Assembly (NCBI RefSeq): GCF_006543045.1
Contig: NZ_RBZW01000022.1
Span: 1 to 64,000, forward strand
Length of the DNA stretch: 64,000 nucleotides
Source of the DNA: Salinadaptatus halalkaliphilus
GTDB taxonomy: Archaea > Halobacteriota > Halobacteria > Halobacteriales > Natrialbaceae
Direction of reading: 5' to 3'
Both the position numbers and the translations under genes were made by a program. Under the pieces are notes generated by a model, which saw only the letters and a program-made list of their open reading frames with translations, was not told the DNA's origin and did no database searches. Positions 1-6,779 of the stretch are shown one piece after another (within the stretch, counting starts at the first letter, position 1; each line of letters opens with the position of its first letter).

Positions 1-63
1 GAGTTCCGAGAAATCGCCCTGATGTGTGTCGTCTACAACATCAAGCGAGCCGTGAAACAGTGA
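1..63 (+). CDS. Transposase C-terminus (partial, cut by window edge)
   Basis: An open frame runs from the first base to a TGA at 61-63. It encodes about 20 residues including the peptide CVVYNIKRAV, which resembles the C-terminal end of haloarchaeal IS4/IS5-type DDE transposases. Only the tail is visible, so family and integrity cannot be judged. A palindromic element lies 74 bp downstream. Whether the two are related is unknown. Confidence 0.55.
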   Translation, partial: EFREIALMCVVYNIKRAVKQ

Positions 64-136
64 ATTCCACCGCCTTATGGCGATTCAACACAGCCAAACA
101 AATCGAAAGACGACTACACCGCGACTGAACCCCTGA

Positions 137-215
137 TACGGATTGTTGTAGCGTTTTACCGGTGATCAGCCGGACGGAGTCGGTGATCACCGGTAAAGAA
201 CTACAACGGTCCGTA
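137..215. mobile_element. Palindromic TACGG/CCGTA element, copy A
   Basis: A 79-bp near-perfect palindrome starts TACGGATTGTTGTAG and ends CTACAACGGTCCGTA. Its inner arms are TTTACCGGTGATCA and TGATCACCGGTAAA around a short loop. It is flanked by the direct repeat TGA at 134-136 and 216-218, read as a 3-bp target-site duplication. Its core differs from the CCGGCGCACCCGC core of other copies yet stays self-complementary. It sits downstream of the transposase tail. Confidence 0.85.
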
Positions 216-218
216 TGA

Positions 219-387
219 ATCGTAATAGGCCGAACGCCAGACTGGTGGATATACACGTTTGATGAGCAGATGTTCAAGTACCTCGAGGAGAATCTGATAC
301 TATCAAATGTTGGGATCAGAGACCGAAGATGGTATTGCTTTCAGCATTGATGAGGAGGGATACAAATACGAGATATGCCAATGAACG
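219..387. other. Intergenic, no gene recognised
   Basis: This AT-rich stretch lies between palindromic element A and the convergent end of the restriction endonuclease gene. No convincing gene was found. A short open stretch near 264-340 resembles nothing known. It is probably debris left by insertion of the restriction-modification module. Confidence 0.4.
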
Positions 388-1569
388 TTAGTTCTCGTCA
401 TCAAGATGTGCTAATGCTGAATTATTTGGGTCAACATTCTCAATAAATCGCAGCAGCCGCCGTGTTGCCGTTGGGTTCTCTTCGATATGCTCGAGGAAGT
501 GGACCATCCCCTGAAGTGCGACGTTCTGCTTGTGGTAGTCCCACGTTCGGAGTTGAATCCGAAGGTCTTTGTCAGTGATGACCTTTACGCCCTCGTCTTG
601 CAGCGTTTCGCGGGCATCTTTCTCGATCTTCTGACAGACGGCGATCGAAATTGTGGTCGATCGCTCGGCCAACGTCATCATGGTTCCCAGCTCGGTATCG
701 ATATTTGACTCGTCGATGACCCTATCTTTTGCTTCGACAGATATCATGAGGTCCGGACCGTTGTAGCCATCAATATCTCCAAACCGATGCTGACGTGACG
801 ATCCCGTTCGGACGCTACTTGCCCGGAGAGACAGGTGTGGCCACTCGGCTGTGGCGTAGCCGTACACCATCGCCTGATAGGCCAGCCCACCCATTTCGTT
901 GTCGTCCGTTCGCTCGTAATCATTCAAAACCTTGAGAAACGGTTGTGAGAATGCAGGCTCCCGCCTCGGATAGTCCTTGGACTGTAATCGATTGAGCCCC
1001 AACGCAATAATTCGTTCCGCTGCCTCGCGACGTCCCGCTCGAGACAGGATAAATGCCGACTCGAGAATCTCGATGTGATCACCCCAGTTGCCGGTGTAGT
1101 GGCCGGGAGCGTTCGGAAAATTCGTCCGACTCATGGTTTGATGGAAGAAGTCACCGATATCGTTGATCTGGCCACGGATTCCGACCTCGTGGTCGTTGAA
1201 CCGAATGGTGAGTGTGTCGAGATTGCGGCCCGTATGGTAGTCGGTTCCCTTTTGTTCGTACCGCGGGAGGATGTCGTCTTCCCAATTAAGATCCGAATGA
1301 AACTCCTCAAGCCATGGATCTGACTGCGAGAGATCTTCGACAGATAAAATAAAAGAGAGTGCAAGACCGAGATAGCCTTTCCCCCGCTCGTCGTAGAGGT
1401 TCCGTGTTCGAGCGACTAACTCTTCGATTTCGTCGGCTTCATCGACGGTTGATTCGTCGCTGTCTTGTTCGCTGTAGGCGAGGAGCCGCTGATCACGCTC
1501 TCCGTCGAAATAGTTATCGAGAAACTCGGCGACTTTTTTCTGTTCATCATCCGTGATTTCTATGCTCAT
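388..1569 (-). CDS. Putative type II restriction endonuclease (PD-(D/E)xK)
   Basis: This 393-residue protein has no recognised N-terminal domain. The C-terminal half contains PDLMISVEAK at residues 272-281, fitting a PD-x5-E-x-K nuclease active site (D273, E279, K281). It diverges from a C5-cytosine methyltransferase 188 bp away, the normal arrangement of a type II restriction-modification pair, so it is inferred to cut unmethylated DNA at the site the methylase protects. Relation to SacI-type enzymes, which also pair with an m5C methylase, is possible but unverified. The gene is visibly less GC-rich than the core genes, consistent with transfer. The ATG at 1569 is the natural start. Confidence 0.65.
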   Translation of the reverse strand: MSIEITDDEQKKVAEFLDNYFDGERDQRLLAYSEQDSDESTVDEADEIEELVARTRNLYDERGKGYLGLALSFILSVEDLSQSDPWLEEFHSDLNWEDDILPRYEQKGTDYHTGRNLDTLTIRFNDHEVGIRGQINDIGDFFHQTMSRTNFPNAPGHYTGNWGDHIEILESAFILSRAGRREAAERIIALGLNRLQSKDYPRREPAFSQPFLKVLNDYERTDDNEMGGLAYQAMVYGYATAEWPHLSLRASSVRTGSSRQHRFGDIDGYNGPDLMISVEAKDRVIDESNIDTELGTMMTLAERSTTISIAVCQKIEKDARETLQDEGVKVITDKDLRIQLRTWDYHKQNVALQGMVHFLEHIEENPTATRRLLRFIENVDPNNSALAHLDDEN

Positions 1570-1725
1570 TCTACTAGCACAGCCTCGTGAGGTCTATCAT
1601 TGAACTCGCTGTGGGCGTCCCTTCTGGAGACGAGCGATGATAGTACTGTGTATTTCAATAACACATCTGCTAAAGAACTTTCCATTCAAATACCAATTGT
1701 GGCAGAACTAGTGAGAGGGCGAATG

Positions 1726-1737
1726 ATTAAATACGGT
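1726..1737 (+). promoter_or_regulatory. TATA-like promoter of the methyltransferase gene
   Basis: The AT-rich stretch GATTAAATACGG lies 22-32 bases before the ATG at 1758. That spacing suits an archaeal TATA box driving a leaderless transcript. No equally clear box was seen for the divergent nuclease gene. Confidence 0.4.
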
Positions 1738-1757
1738 TAGGCGGCAGTCTTCATTAG

Positions 1758-2969
1758 ATGGGTGACCGGAATCTTACCTACGTTGATTTATTTGCTGGCG
1801 CAGGAGGGCTCTCTATCGGGTTAGAAAGGGCCGGCTTTGAGTTGAAACACGCCGTCGAGGTAGACGAGGACGCAAGATCAACGTTCGCAAGGAACCGAGA
1901 TGGCCTTGTGCCAGCCGATATTACAGGAGATATCCGAGACGTAGATAACCACGATATCGTTGATATCGTCGGCCAGAGCTCTATCGACCTGGTCGCCGGT
2001 GGCCCCCCATGCCAGGGGTTCTCCGAAGTTGTGAGTCCCGACGGCTCCGATAATCGGAATCACCTCTTTACGAACTTTATCAGTTGGGTGAACGAACTCG
2101 AACCGGATGCAGCACTCTTCGAGAACGTTCGTGGAATCCAGAATACGGCTGGCGGAAAATTCCTCGAGGCTGTTAAAAAGTCGTTTAATTTGATTGGCTA
2201 TGATGTAACCCACAGAGTCGTCAAAGCGTCCGATTTCGGCGTTCCCCAGCACCGGCGTCGACTCGTTGCGATTGCGACGAAAAAAGACATTCATGAACAT
2301 CCGTTTGACGGATTCGAATTAAATCCGGTGCAGACGCCGGGCGTAATGGACGGAATTGGTGATCTTCCAGAAGTCAGCCCCGGAGAAGAGGTCACAAACT
2401 ACAATACGGAACCCCGAACGCTTCTCCAACAAGACCTCAGGAACGATAGCGGGGAACTGACAGCCCATATCGCTGCAAACCACTCACAGGATATGATTGA
2501 AATGATTTCTCATATACCTGATGGTGGAAACCGAACGGCCATTCCCGACGAACTACAACCTTCCTCCGGATATCACAACTCCTACTCTCGGCTCAGTTCG
2601 ACCGAGCCCGCTGTAGCGATTACGTCGAATATGTCCAAACCCTCGAGCGCACGGTGTGTCCATCCGTTCCAGGACCGCGGACTTACTCCGCGCGAAGGTG
2701 CCAGGCTGCAGACGTTTCCTGATACGTATCGCTTTGATGGTGGTCTCGTCTCCATTCGAAAGCAGATCGGCAATGCAGTACCACCGTATCTCGGTGAGGC
2801 GCTCGGCTACTATCTGAGAGACAGCATCTATGGCGATGAACTTACCGAAGCTGAGCAGAAGCGAATCTACGAACTGCGGTGCGGAGCGATGACTCCGAAA
2901 GAGTTCAACAATAGGCGAAGCGAGATCGGTGGCTACGCCAAACAGGCGACACTCGATTTTGCAGACTAA
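1758..2969 (+). CDS. DNA (cytosine-5-)-methyltransferase
   Basis: The 403-residue protein transfers methyl from S-adenosylmethionine to C5 of cytosine in a specific sequence. The family motifs appear in order: motif I VDLFAGAGGLSIGL (9-22, SAM binding), motif IV GGPPCQGFSE (81-90, catalytic C85), motif VI ENV (122-124), motif VIII QHRRR (164-168) and motif X QIGNAVPP (336-343). The target-recognition region lies between VIII and IX (about 190-310). It is full length for a single-subunit enzyme. Next to the divergent PD-ExK nuclease it most likely forms a complete type II system. Its base composition is lower in GC than the genes beyond 3.06 kb. Confidence 0.93.
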   Translation: MGDRNLTYVDLFAGAGGLSIGLERAGFELKHAVEVDEDARSTFARNRDGLVPADITGDIRDVDNHDIVDIVGQSSIDLVAGGPPCQGFSEVVSPDGSDNRNHLFTNFISWVNELEPDAALFENVRGIQNTAGGKFLEAVKKSFNLIGYDVTHRVVKASDFGVPQHRRRLVAIATKKDIHEHPFDGFELNPVQTPGVMDGIGDLPEVSPGEEVTNYNTEPRTLLQQDLRNDSGELTAHIAANHSQDMIEMISHIPDGGNRTAIPDELQPSSGYHNSYSRLSSTEPAVAITSNMSKPSSARCVHPFQDRGLTPREGARLQTFPDTYRFDGGLVSIRKQIGNAVPPYLGEALGYYLRDSIYGDELTEAEQKRIYELRCGAMTPKEFNNRRSEIGGYAKQATLDFAD

Positions 2970-3057
2970 GATTCTTGTCTGAAATTGTTGCTATTCGACC
3001 TATTTGATATCACTGCACGATTTTCCATCCTCCTTTTCCTATTTAGTCATATATTGG

Positions 3058-3294
3058 GTCCTACGCGCCGATGGCGTCTGCCAGGGCTGTGACGAGCCCG
3101 CGCCGTTTACCGACACCGACGGCGAGCCGTTCCTCGAGGTCCATCACCTCCAGCGCCGGAGCGACGGCGGCCCGGATCACCCCGACAACGTGGTGGCACT
3201 CTGTCCGAACTGCCATCGCCGGGTCCACCACGGGCCCGACGGCGAGGCGTTCGATCGGGCGCTCCTCGAGAGCGCAGGTCGATATCGTACGTAG
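3058..3294 (+). pseudogene. HNH endonuclease C-terminal fragment
   Basis: From about 3058 the frame encodes an HNH nuclease core: the zinc pair CQGC, then EVHHLQRRSDGG, and CPNCHRRVHH. Family members normally carry a longer N-terminal region. Here the preceding sequence (3004-3057) is AT-rich with no matching codons, and composition changes sharply at about 3055. The gene therefore seems to have lost its 5' part at the edge of the restriction-modification island. An in-frame ATG-like start (ATA/ATC-rich stretch at 3004) could still express about 96 residues, but this is doubtful. Its 3' end overlaps the antisense extension of hicA. Confidence 0.6.
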
Positions 3295-3568
3295 CGACAA
3301 TCGGGTCCGTGTGTGAGTATCGGTTGTCGTCGATCCACACACACCAGGCGTGAAAATCCGCCGCACCACACTGGTTGGCGATCGATCGCATCGTTCCAGT
3401 TGGGATTTTGTCTTCGGAGTGCATCGGAACGGTGACGACCCGTACCTCGTCAGTGCCTGGGTTTTCGTACCGGAGTTTCAGGTGACTTCCCGTCCGGTCG
3501 ACAGGAACGAACCCGTGATCTCGCAGGACGGTCGCGATTTTCCGGCCGGAAAACGACGTCCGAACCAT
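3107..3568 (-). CDS. hicA: HicA-family mRNA interferase toxin
   Basis: The first 80 or so residues match the HicA/YcfA fold: GRKIATVLRDHGF, then TGSHLKLRY with the catalytic histidine (H29), and IPTGTMRSIANQCG. HicA toxins are small double-stranded-RNA-binding-like ribonucleases that cleave mRNA. The start ATG directly follows the stop of the HicB gene, so the two form an operon. The domain ends near 3310. The frame continues another 60 residues of arginine-rich sequence antisense to the HNH fragment, which suggests the original stop was lost when the neighbouring DNA was rearranged. Confidence 0.7.
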   Translation of the reverse strand: MVRTSFSGRKIATVLRDHGFVPVDRTGSHLKLRYENPGTDEVRVVTVPMHSEDKIPTGTMRSIANQCGAADFHAWCVWIDDNRYSHTDPIVATYDIDLRSRGAPDRTPRRRARGGPGDGSSDRVPPRCRGDPGRRRSGAGGDGPRGTARRRCR

Positions 3569-3826
3569 CTATTGCATGAACTCGGGGAGTTCGTTGTCCC
3601 GCTGTGCGTCGGGTTCGATTCCCCACGCTTCGAGATCATCGTCGGTGACTGGTTCGCCCCCGCCCTCGTGCAATTCGAGTGCCTCGGCGAGCATTGCCAA
3701 TGCTTCGGACTTGCTATCGCCGAACGATGCAACACCACTCTCGAGGCCGATAGCGGTGATACTGCCGTCGTCTTCGTGGCCGAACTCGACGCCTGCAGTC
3801 TGGCCGTTGCGGACTGAATTCTTCAT
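3569..3826 (-). CDS. hicB: HicB-family antitoxin
   Basis: This is a protein of about 85 residues with the HicB partial-RNase-H-like fold: a short beta segment (VEFGHEDDGSITAIGLE), the helix SFGDSKSEALAMLAEALELH and an acidic C-terminus. It should bind and neutralise the HicA encoded immediately downstream. The antitoxin-first order, with TAG directly followed by the hicA ATG, supports translational coupling. The start is placed at the ATG at 3826 (MKNSVRNG). An upstream in-frame start at 3850 would add eight residues. Confidence 0.7.
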   Translation of the reverse strand: MKNSVRNGQTAGVEFGHEDDGSITAIGLESGVASFGDSKSEALAMLAEALELHEGGGEPVTDDDLEAWGIEPDAQRDNELPEFMQ

Positions 3827-3859
3827 ATACAGCCCAGAGGGCAACGGCAACGATGAACT

Positions 3860-4390
3860 TCAGACAGTCCACCAGACGGGACAGTGTGCCGACCATCCCG
3901 CAGTTTTATCGCATTGTGCTACCATAGTAGTACTATGAAGTACGCCAACGTCAGCGTCAAATTTCCCGAGGCACTCGGCCTGCTCCGCCTGTAGATTCGT
4001 CACGTCCAACTCGGACTCGAGCACGCCAGTCTGAAAATCCGAATCGGCGACGACGAGGTGATCACCGGTCGATCGCGCCGTCGCTGCGATCACGAGGTCT
4101 CGAACGGCCATCCGTTCGCCGTCGTCGAGCAACTTGTCCTGAAGTCGAGCGGCCTCGAGTGCCATTTCCTCGTTGAACGCGAGTGTGCGGACGCCACCGA
4201 AGCGCTGTCGTTCGGCTCGAACGTCCGTCTCGCCGCGGCCGAGTGTGCCTGCGAGCACCTCGTAGACGCAGATCGACGACGTCAGATACGGGATCTCTTG
4301 TGACTCGACGTAGGCGACGGTGTCGTCGACGCCCTCGAGCATGTCGATGATGACCAACGAATCGAGGACCGAACCCTCGTGACGAGTCAC
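3860..4390 (-). CDS. PIN-domain (VapC-like) ribonuclease, orphan
   Basis: The frame carries PIN-domain features: an N-terminal acidic residue in SVLDSLVIIDMLEG, a second in YEVLAG, DLVIAATA and VADSDF near the end. VapC toxins are Mg-dependent RNases. A GTG start at 4390 gives the expected short N-terminus. Sequence after about 3990 does not look like family sequence, so the C-terminus probably reads through into foreign DNA. No VapB antitoxin gene lies on either side, because the upstream position is occupied by the UspA gene on the other strand. It may be a decaying half-module. Confidence 0.6.
   Translation of the reverse strand: MTRHEGSVLDSLVIIDMLEGVDDTVAYVESQEIPYLTSSICVYEVLAGTLGRGETDVRAERQRFGGVRTLAFNEEMALEAARLQDKLLDDGERMAVRDLVIAATARSTGDHLVVADSDFQTGVLESELDVTNLQAEQAECLGKFDADVGVLHSTTMVAQCDKTAGWSAHCPVWWTV
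3935..3991 (+). pseudogene. Possible N-terminal scrap of a bacterio-opsin-activator-like regulator
   Basis: An ATG at 3935 opens an 18-codon frame (MKYANVSVKFPEAL...) ending in TAG at 3989-3991. The opening resembles the start of haloarchaeal HTH-10/Bat-type regulators, but the rest is missing. It overlaps the tail of the PIN gene antisense. This is a weak call based on a very short match. Confidence 0.2.
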
Positions 4391-4445
4391 GTCCCCGTCT
4401 CCCTCCCAGCAAAGAGTAAGGTGGTCGCTACCGTATACCAATCGA

Positions 4446-5345
4446 GTGCCGATGTCGAACTCGGCGACCGATCGACCAGTGCTGGTTGCCGTCGTGAACC
4501 CGGACCGTGTGCGACAACTGGTCCGGACGGCCAGTGACCTCGCTCGAGTCCGCCAGACACACGTTCGGATCGTCTCGATAGTCACCAAGTCTCGCGCATC
4601 CCCGTTTTCGATCTACACGGACGACGTGATCGTCGAACGGTTCGCCCAGGACACTCAGGACGTGCTCGATCTGGCGGTCGAAACCGCTCCCGATGATGTC
4701 GTCGTCGAGCGCGAGATCGTCGTCGGTCGCTCGGTGGCGGAGGGCGTTCGGACGGCCGTCTCGGAGGTCGACGCACAGGCGCTCGTCGTTGGCTGGCACG
4801 AACGGCGGACCCGAACGGACGCGGTCTTGGGTACGACGCTCGATCATCTCATCGAACACGCACCCTGTGACCTCTACGTCGAACGGATCGGATACGAGGC
4901 CGACAGCGTCGACTCGATCTTGCTGCCGGTCGCCGGCGGCCCCCACGTTCGACCGGCCGCACACGCAGCGAAAGCGATCGCCGCTCGCAACGATGCGACG
5001 GTCTCCGTTCTCGCAGTCACTGCCCCGGACGGCGACGCCGACACCGCTCGAGACGATGTCACGGCGGCGGTCGCCCTCCTCGAGACGGCTCCCGGCTCCC
5101 ACGTGGATATCGCGACGGCGATCGAAACCGACGAGGACGTGCCGAGCGCGATCGTCGACACGGCACCGGATCACGACGTGATCGTCTTCGGTGTGACTCG
5201 CCAGCGTACGCTACACCGTCGGCTCGTCGGCTCGATTCCACAGCGTGTCATCCCGCGAACCGAGCAGACGGTCCTGCTCGCGCGCTCGGCGACCGTCGTC
5301 GAACAGTCCAGACTCAGCCAACTTCGGAGCCGCTTGAAACTTTGA
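4446..5345 (+). CDS. Tandem universal stress protein (UspA x2)
   Basis: The 299-residue protein has two consecutive USP-like halves. The first (about 8-148) contains [18 protein letters not shown] and [19 protein letters not shown]. The second (about 155-280) contains [19 protein letters not shown] and [18 protein letters not shown]. The classical ATP-binding G-x2-G-x9-G(S/T) motif is not clean in either half, so nucleotide binding is uncertain. Cytoplasmic stress-related roles are typical of the family. The start is GTG at 4446, with an alternative ATG at 4452. The stop codon at 5343-5345 directly abuts the right end of a TnpB-type element relic. Confidence 0.85.
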   Translation: MPMSNSATDRPVLVAVVNPDRVRQLVRTASDLARVRQTHVRIVSIVTKSRASPFSIYTDDVIVERFAQDTQDVLDLAVETAPDDVVVEREIVVGRSVAEGVRTAVSEVDAQALVVGWHERRTRTDAVLGTTLDHLIEHAPCDLYVERIGYEADSVDSILLPVAGGPHVRPAAHAAKAIAARNDATVSVLAVTAPDGDADTARDDVTAAVALLETAPGSHVDIATAIETDEDVPSAIVDTAPDHDVIVFGVTRQRTLHRRLVGSIPQRVIPRTEQTVLLARSATVVEQSRLSQLRSRLKL

Positions 5346-5869
5346 GCTACCCACCTAAAGCGGTGGGATTCAGCGTGGACTCCCGTTCTGGCCTCAGTTG
5401 AGCCAGGAGAATAGCCTCCATCCACGTTCAGCGTCCCGCTATTTAAGCGCACGCCCAAGGGTGCGCCTCCCTCGCCCCCAGTTTGGTTGCGTTCGAAAAT
5501 CGAATTGTGATTTTCGAGCCAATCAGAACGCTTCGAGTTCTGATGACGACGGAGATACTGCAAGCCGATGTTCTTCGCCCTTGTGCTCGACGTACTCGTA
5601 CAAGCGGTCGAACGCCCACTTGTGGCCCCACGACGCCCCAGTCCGCTCGCGGATGTCAGTCAAATTCTCGAACACAATGGTCAAACATCCGTTCTCACGG
5701 GCCTCCGCGACGAGTTCGTTGCTGATGCGGTGTAGCATCTGCTTGAACCGTCCGTCCTCTTTTCGTCCGACGAACTCCGTGAGTTTTCTCCTGTATTTCG
5801 TATCCAGCCGGGGCCGAACTCGTAGAGACGGCGACGCAGATCGGCCGGTACCTCGGGCGTGACGGTCAC
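5346..5869 (-). pseudogene. tnpB: Relic of IS200/IS605-type TnpB (RNA-guided nuclease) with right end
   Basis: On the minus strand the frame around 5523-5820 encodes the C-terminal third of Tnp[21 protein letters not shown], then [16 protein letters not shown] carrying the second RuvC-like catalytic Glu, then [15 protein letters not shown]. The zinc-finger segment is deleted, the frame is shifted and the N-terminal two thirds are gone. At 5346-5376 the stem CCCACC/GGTGGG with a small loop, next to the Usp stop codon, looks like the imperfect right-end hairpin of such elements, where the guide (omega) RNA would also end. The element is inactive. Confidence 0.7.
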
Positions 5870-5881
5870 CGGTCGGCCTCA

Positions 5882-5962
5882 TACGGATTGCTGTTAACGA
5901 TTTACCGGCGCAACCGCCGCCCGGGTCGCGGTTGCGCCGGCAATGACTTACAGTAAACCGTA
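5882..5962. mobile_element. Palindromic TACGG/CCGTA element, copy B
   Basis: This 81-bp palindrome has outer arms TACGGATTGCTGTTAACG / TTACAGTAAACCGTA and inner arms CCGGCGCAACCGC / GCGGTTGCGCCGG. It is flanked by TCA at 5879-5881 and 5963-5965. The right TCA is the TGA stop codon of the minus-strand gene 5963-6520, so the insertion hit the stop codon and duplicated it. Compared with copy E both inner arms carry a compensating change (CAACCGC/GCGGTTG against CACCCGC/GCGGGTG). Confidence 0.9.
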
Positions 5963-6520
5963 TCAGTCCTCGACCGTGACGACGTTCGCGCCAGGTGCGT
6001 TTTGCATCACGCTCTCGAGACCCTGTCGGGCGCCGGCCTTCCGACTGTAGCCCTCGCCGCTGTCGGCGATGACGTTACCGTTGTCGTGGACGAGTCGCCA
6101 CCGCCACTCGTCGGCGGCGTCGCGATAGAGTTCGAACTCAGCCTTGCTGGCCGTCGCTGTCGACACCGGTGCGTCGGTCGCCGTCGACACCACCTCCGCC
6201 TCGTCGTCCGTGCCCGAGTCAGACGCGGCTGGGACCGCCTCCCCGTCCACGATCGGCCACTCGAGTTCGACCTCGAGTTCGGCGGCGTCGTCCGCAGTTT
6301 CGTACTCGAGCTCGAGTTCGAACCGCTCCGGAACGGCGACGGTGATCGACTCGTCGCCCTCGAGGGTGAGTGAGCCGTTCGCGATCCCGTCGGCCATTCG
6401 TCGCAACAGGGCCCCACCGGCGTCGCGCGAAAGGAGTCGTTCGATCTCGCGTTCGTCACCGTCGTCTTCGGCAGCTGCATCTGTCGCCGACGTGTCTGAT
6501 TCTCGGTTTGGATCCGTCAT
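5963..6520 (-). CDS. Amphi-Trp plus HVO_2922/YegP-like (DUF1508) protein
   Basis: The 185-residue acidic protein has two recognisable parts. Residues about 25-90 match the amphi-Trp type domain ([18 protein letters not shown]..., ending LEVELEW). Residues about 127-183 match a DUF1508/HVO_2922 domain ([17 protein letters not shown]..., then [15 protein letters not shown]), a small beta-beta-alpha module often found in stress-related proteins. A low-complexity Asp/Glu/Ala/Thr linker joins them. Biochemical function is unknown. Its TGA stop is one copy of the 3-bp repeat around palindromic element B. Confidence 0.75.
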   Translation of the reverse strand: MTDPNRESDTSATDAAAEDDGDEREIERLLSRDAGGALLRRMADGIANGSLTLEGDESITVAVPERFELELEYETADDAAELEVELEWPIVDGEAVPAASDSGTDDEAEVVSTATDAPVSTATASKAEFELYRDAADEWRWRLVHDNGNVIADSGEGYSRKAGARQGLESVMQNAPGANVVTVED

Positions 6521-6745
6521 ACACCGCCGTACGCGCCCCGGCGTGAAATTCTCTCGTTCAGCGTTCGGTAAATATCATCCTTCAGAAACGATTCGGTGCC
6601 TCGACCGCGAGCGTATCCGTCGTCCCGATGTCCCTTCGCCGTGGTACGCTCTGTCTCCCGAGTGTAGGTCGTACCGATGCTGTTCGGCCGACGAGCGCTC
6701 CGGCTCTCCAGGATAAACCCAAAGACCGATTCGATCAGTTTTAAC

Positions 6746-6755
6746 ACTTTTATCG
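6746..6755 (+). promoter_or_regulatory. TATA-like promoter of the acyl-CoA ligase gene
   Basis: The sequence CACTTTTATCG is centred about 28 bases before the ATG at 6780, a spacing that fits a leaderless archaeal transcript. The rest of 6521-6745 shows no gene. Confidence 0.4.
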
Positions 6756-6779
6756 CGGGGGAGTGTCTCACATACCAAT

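Noticed and set aside
41-277. 78-codon minus-strand frame at the left edge
   Set aside because: It runs through the palindromic element and the transposase tail antisense, with no similarity to known proteins.
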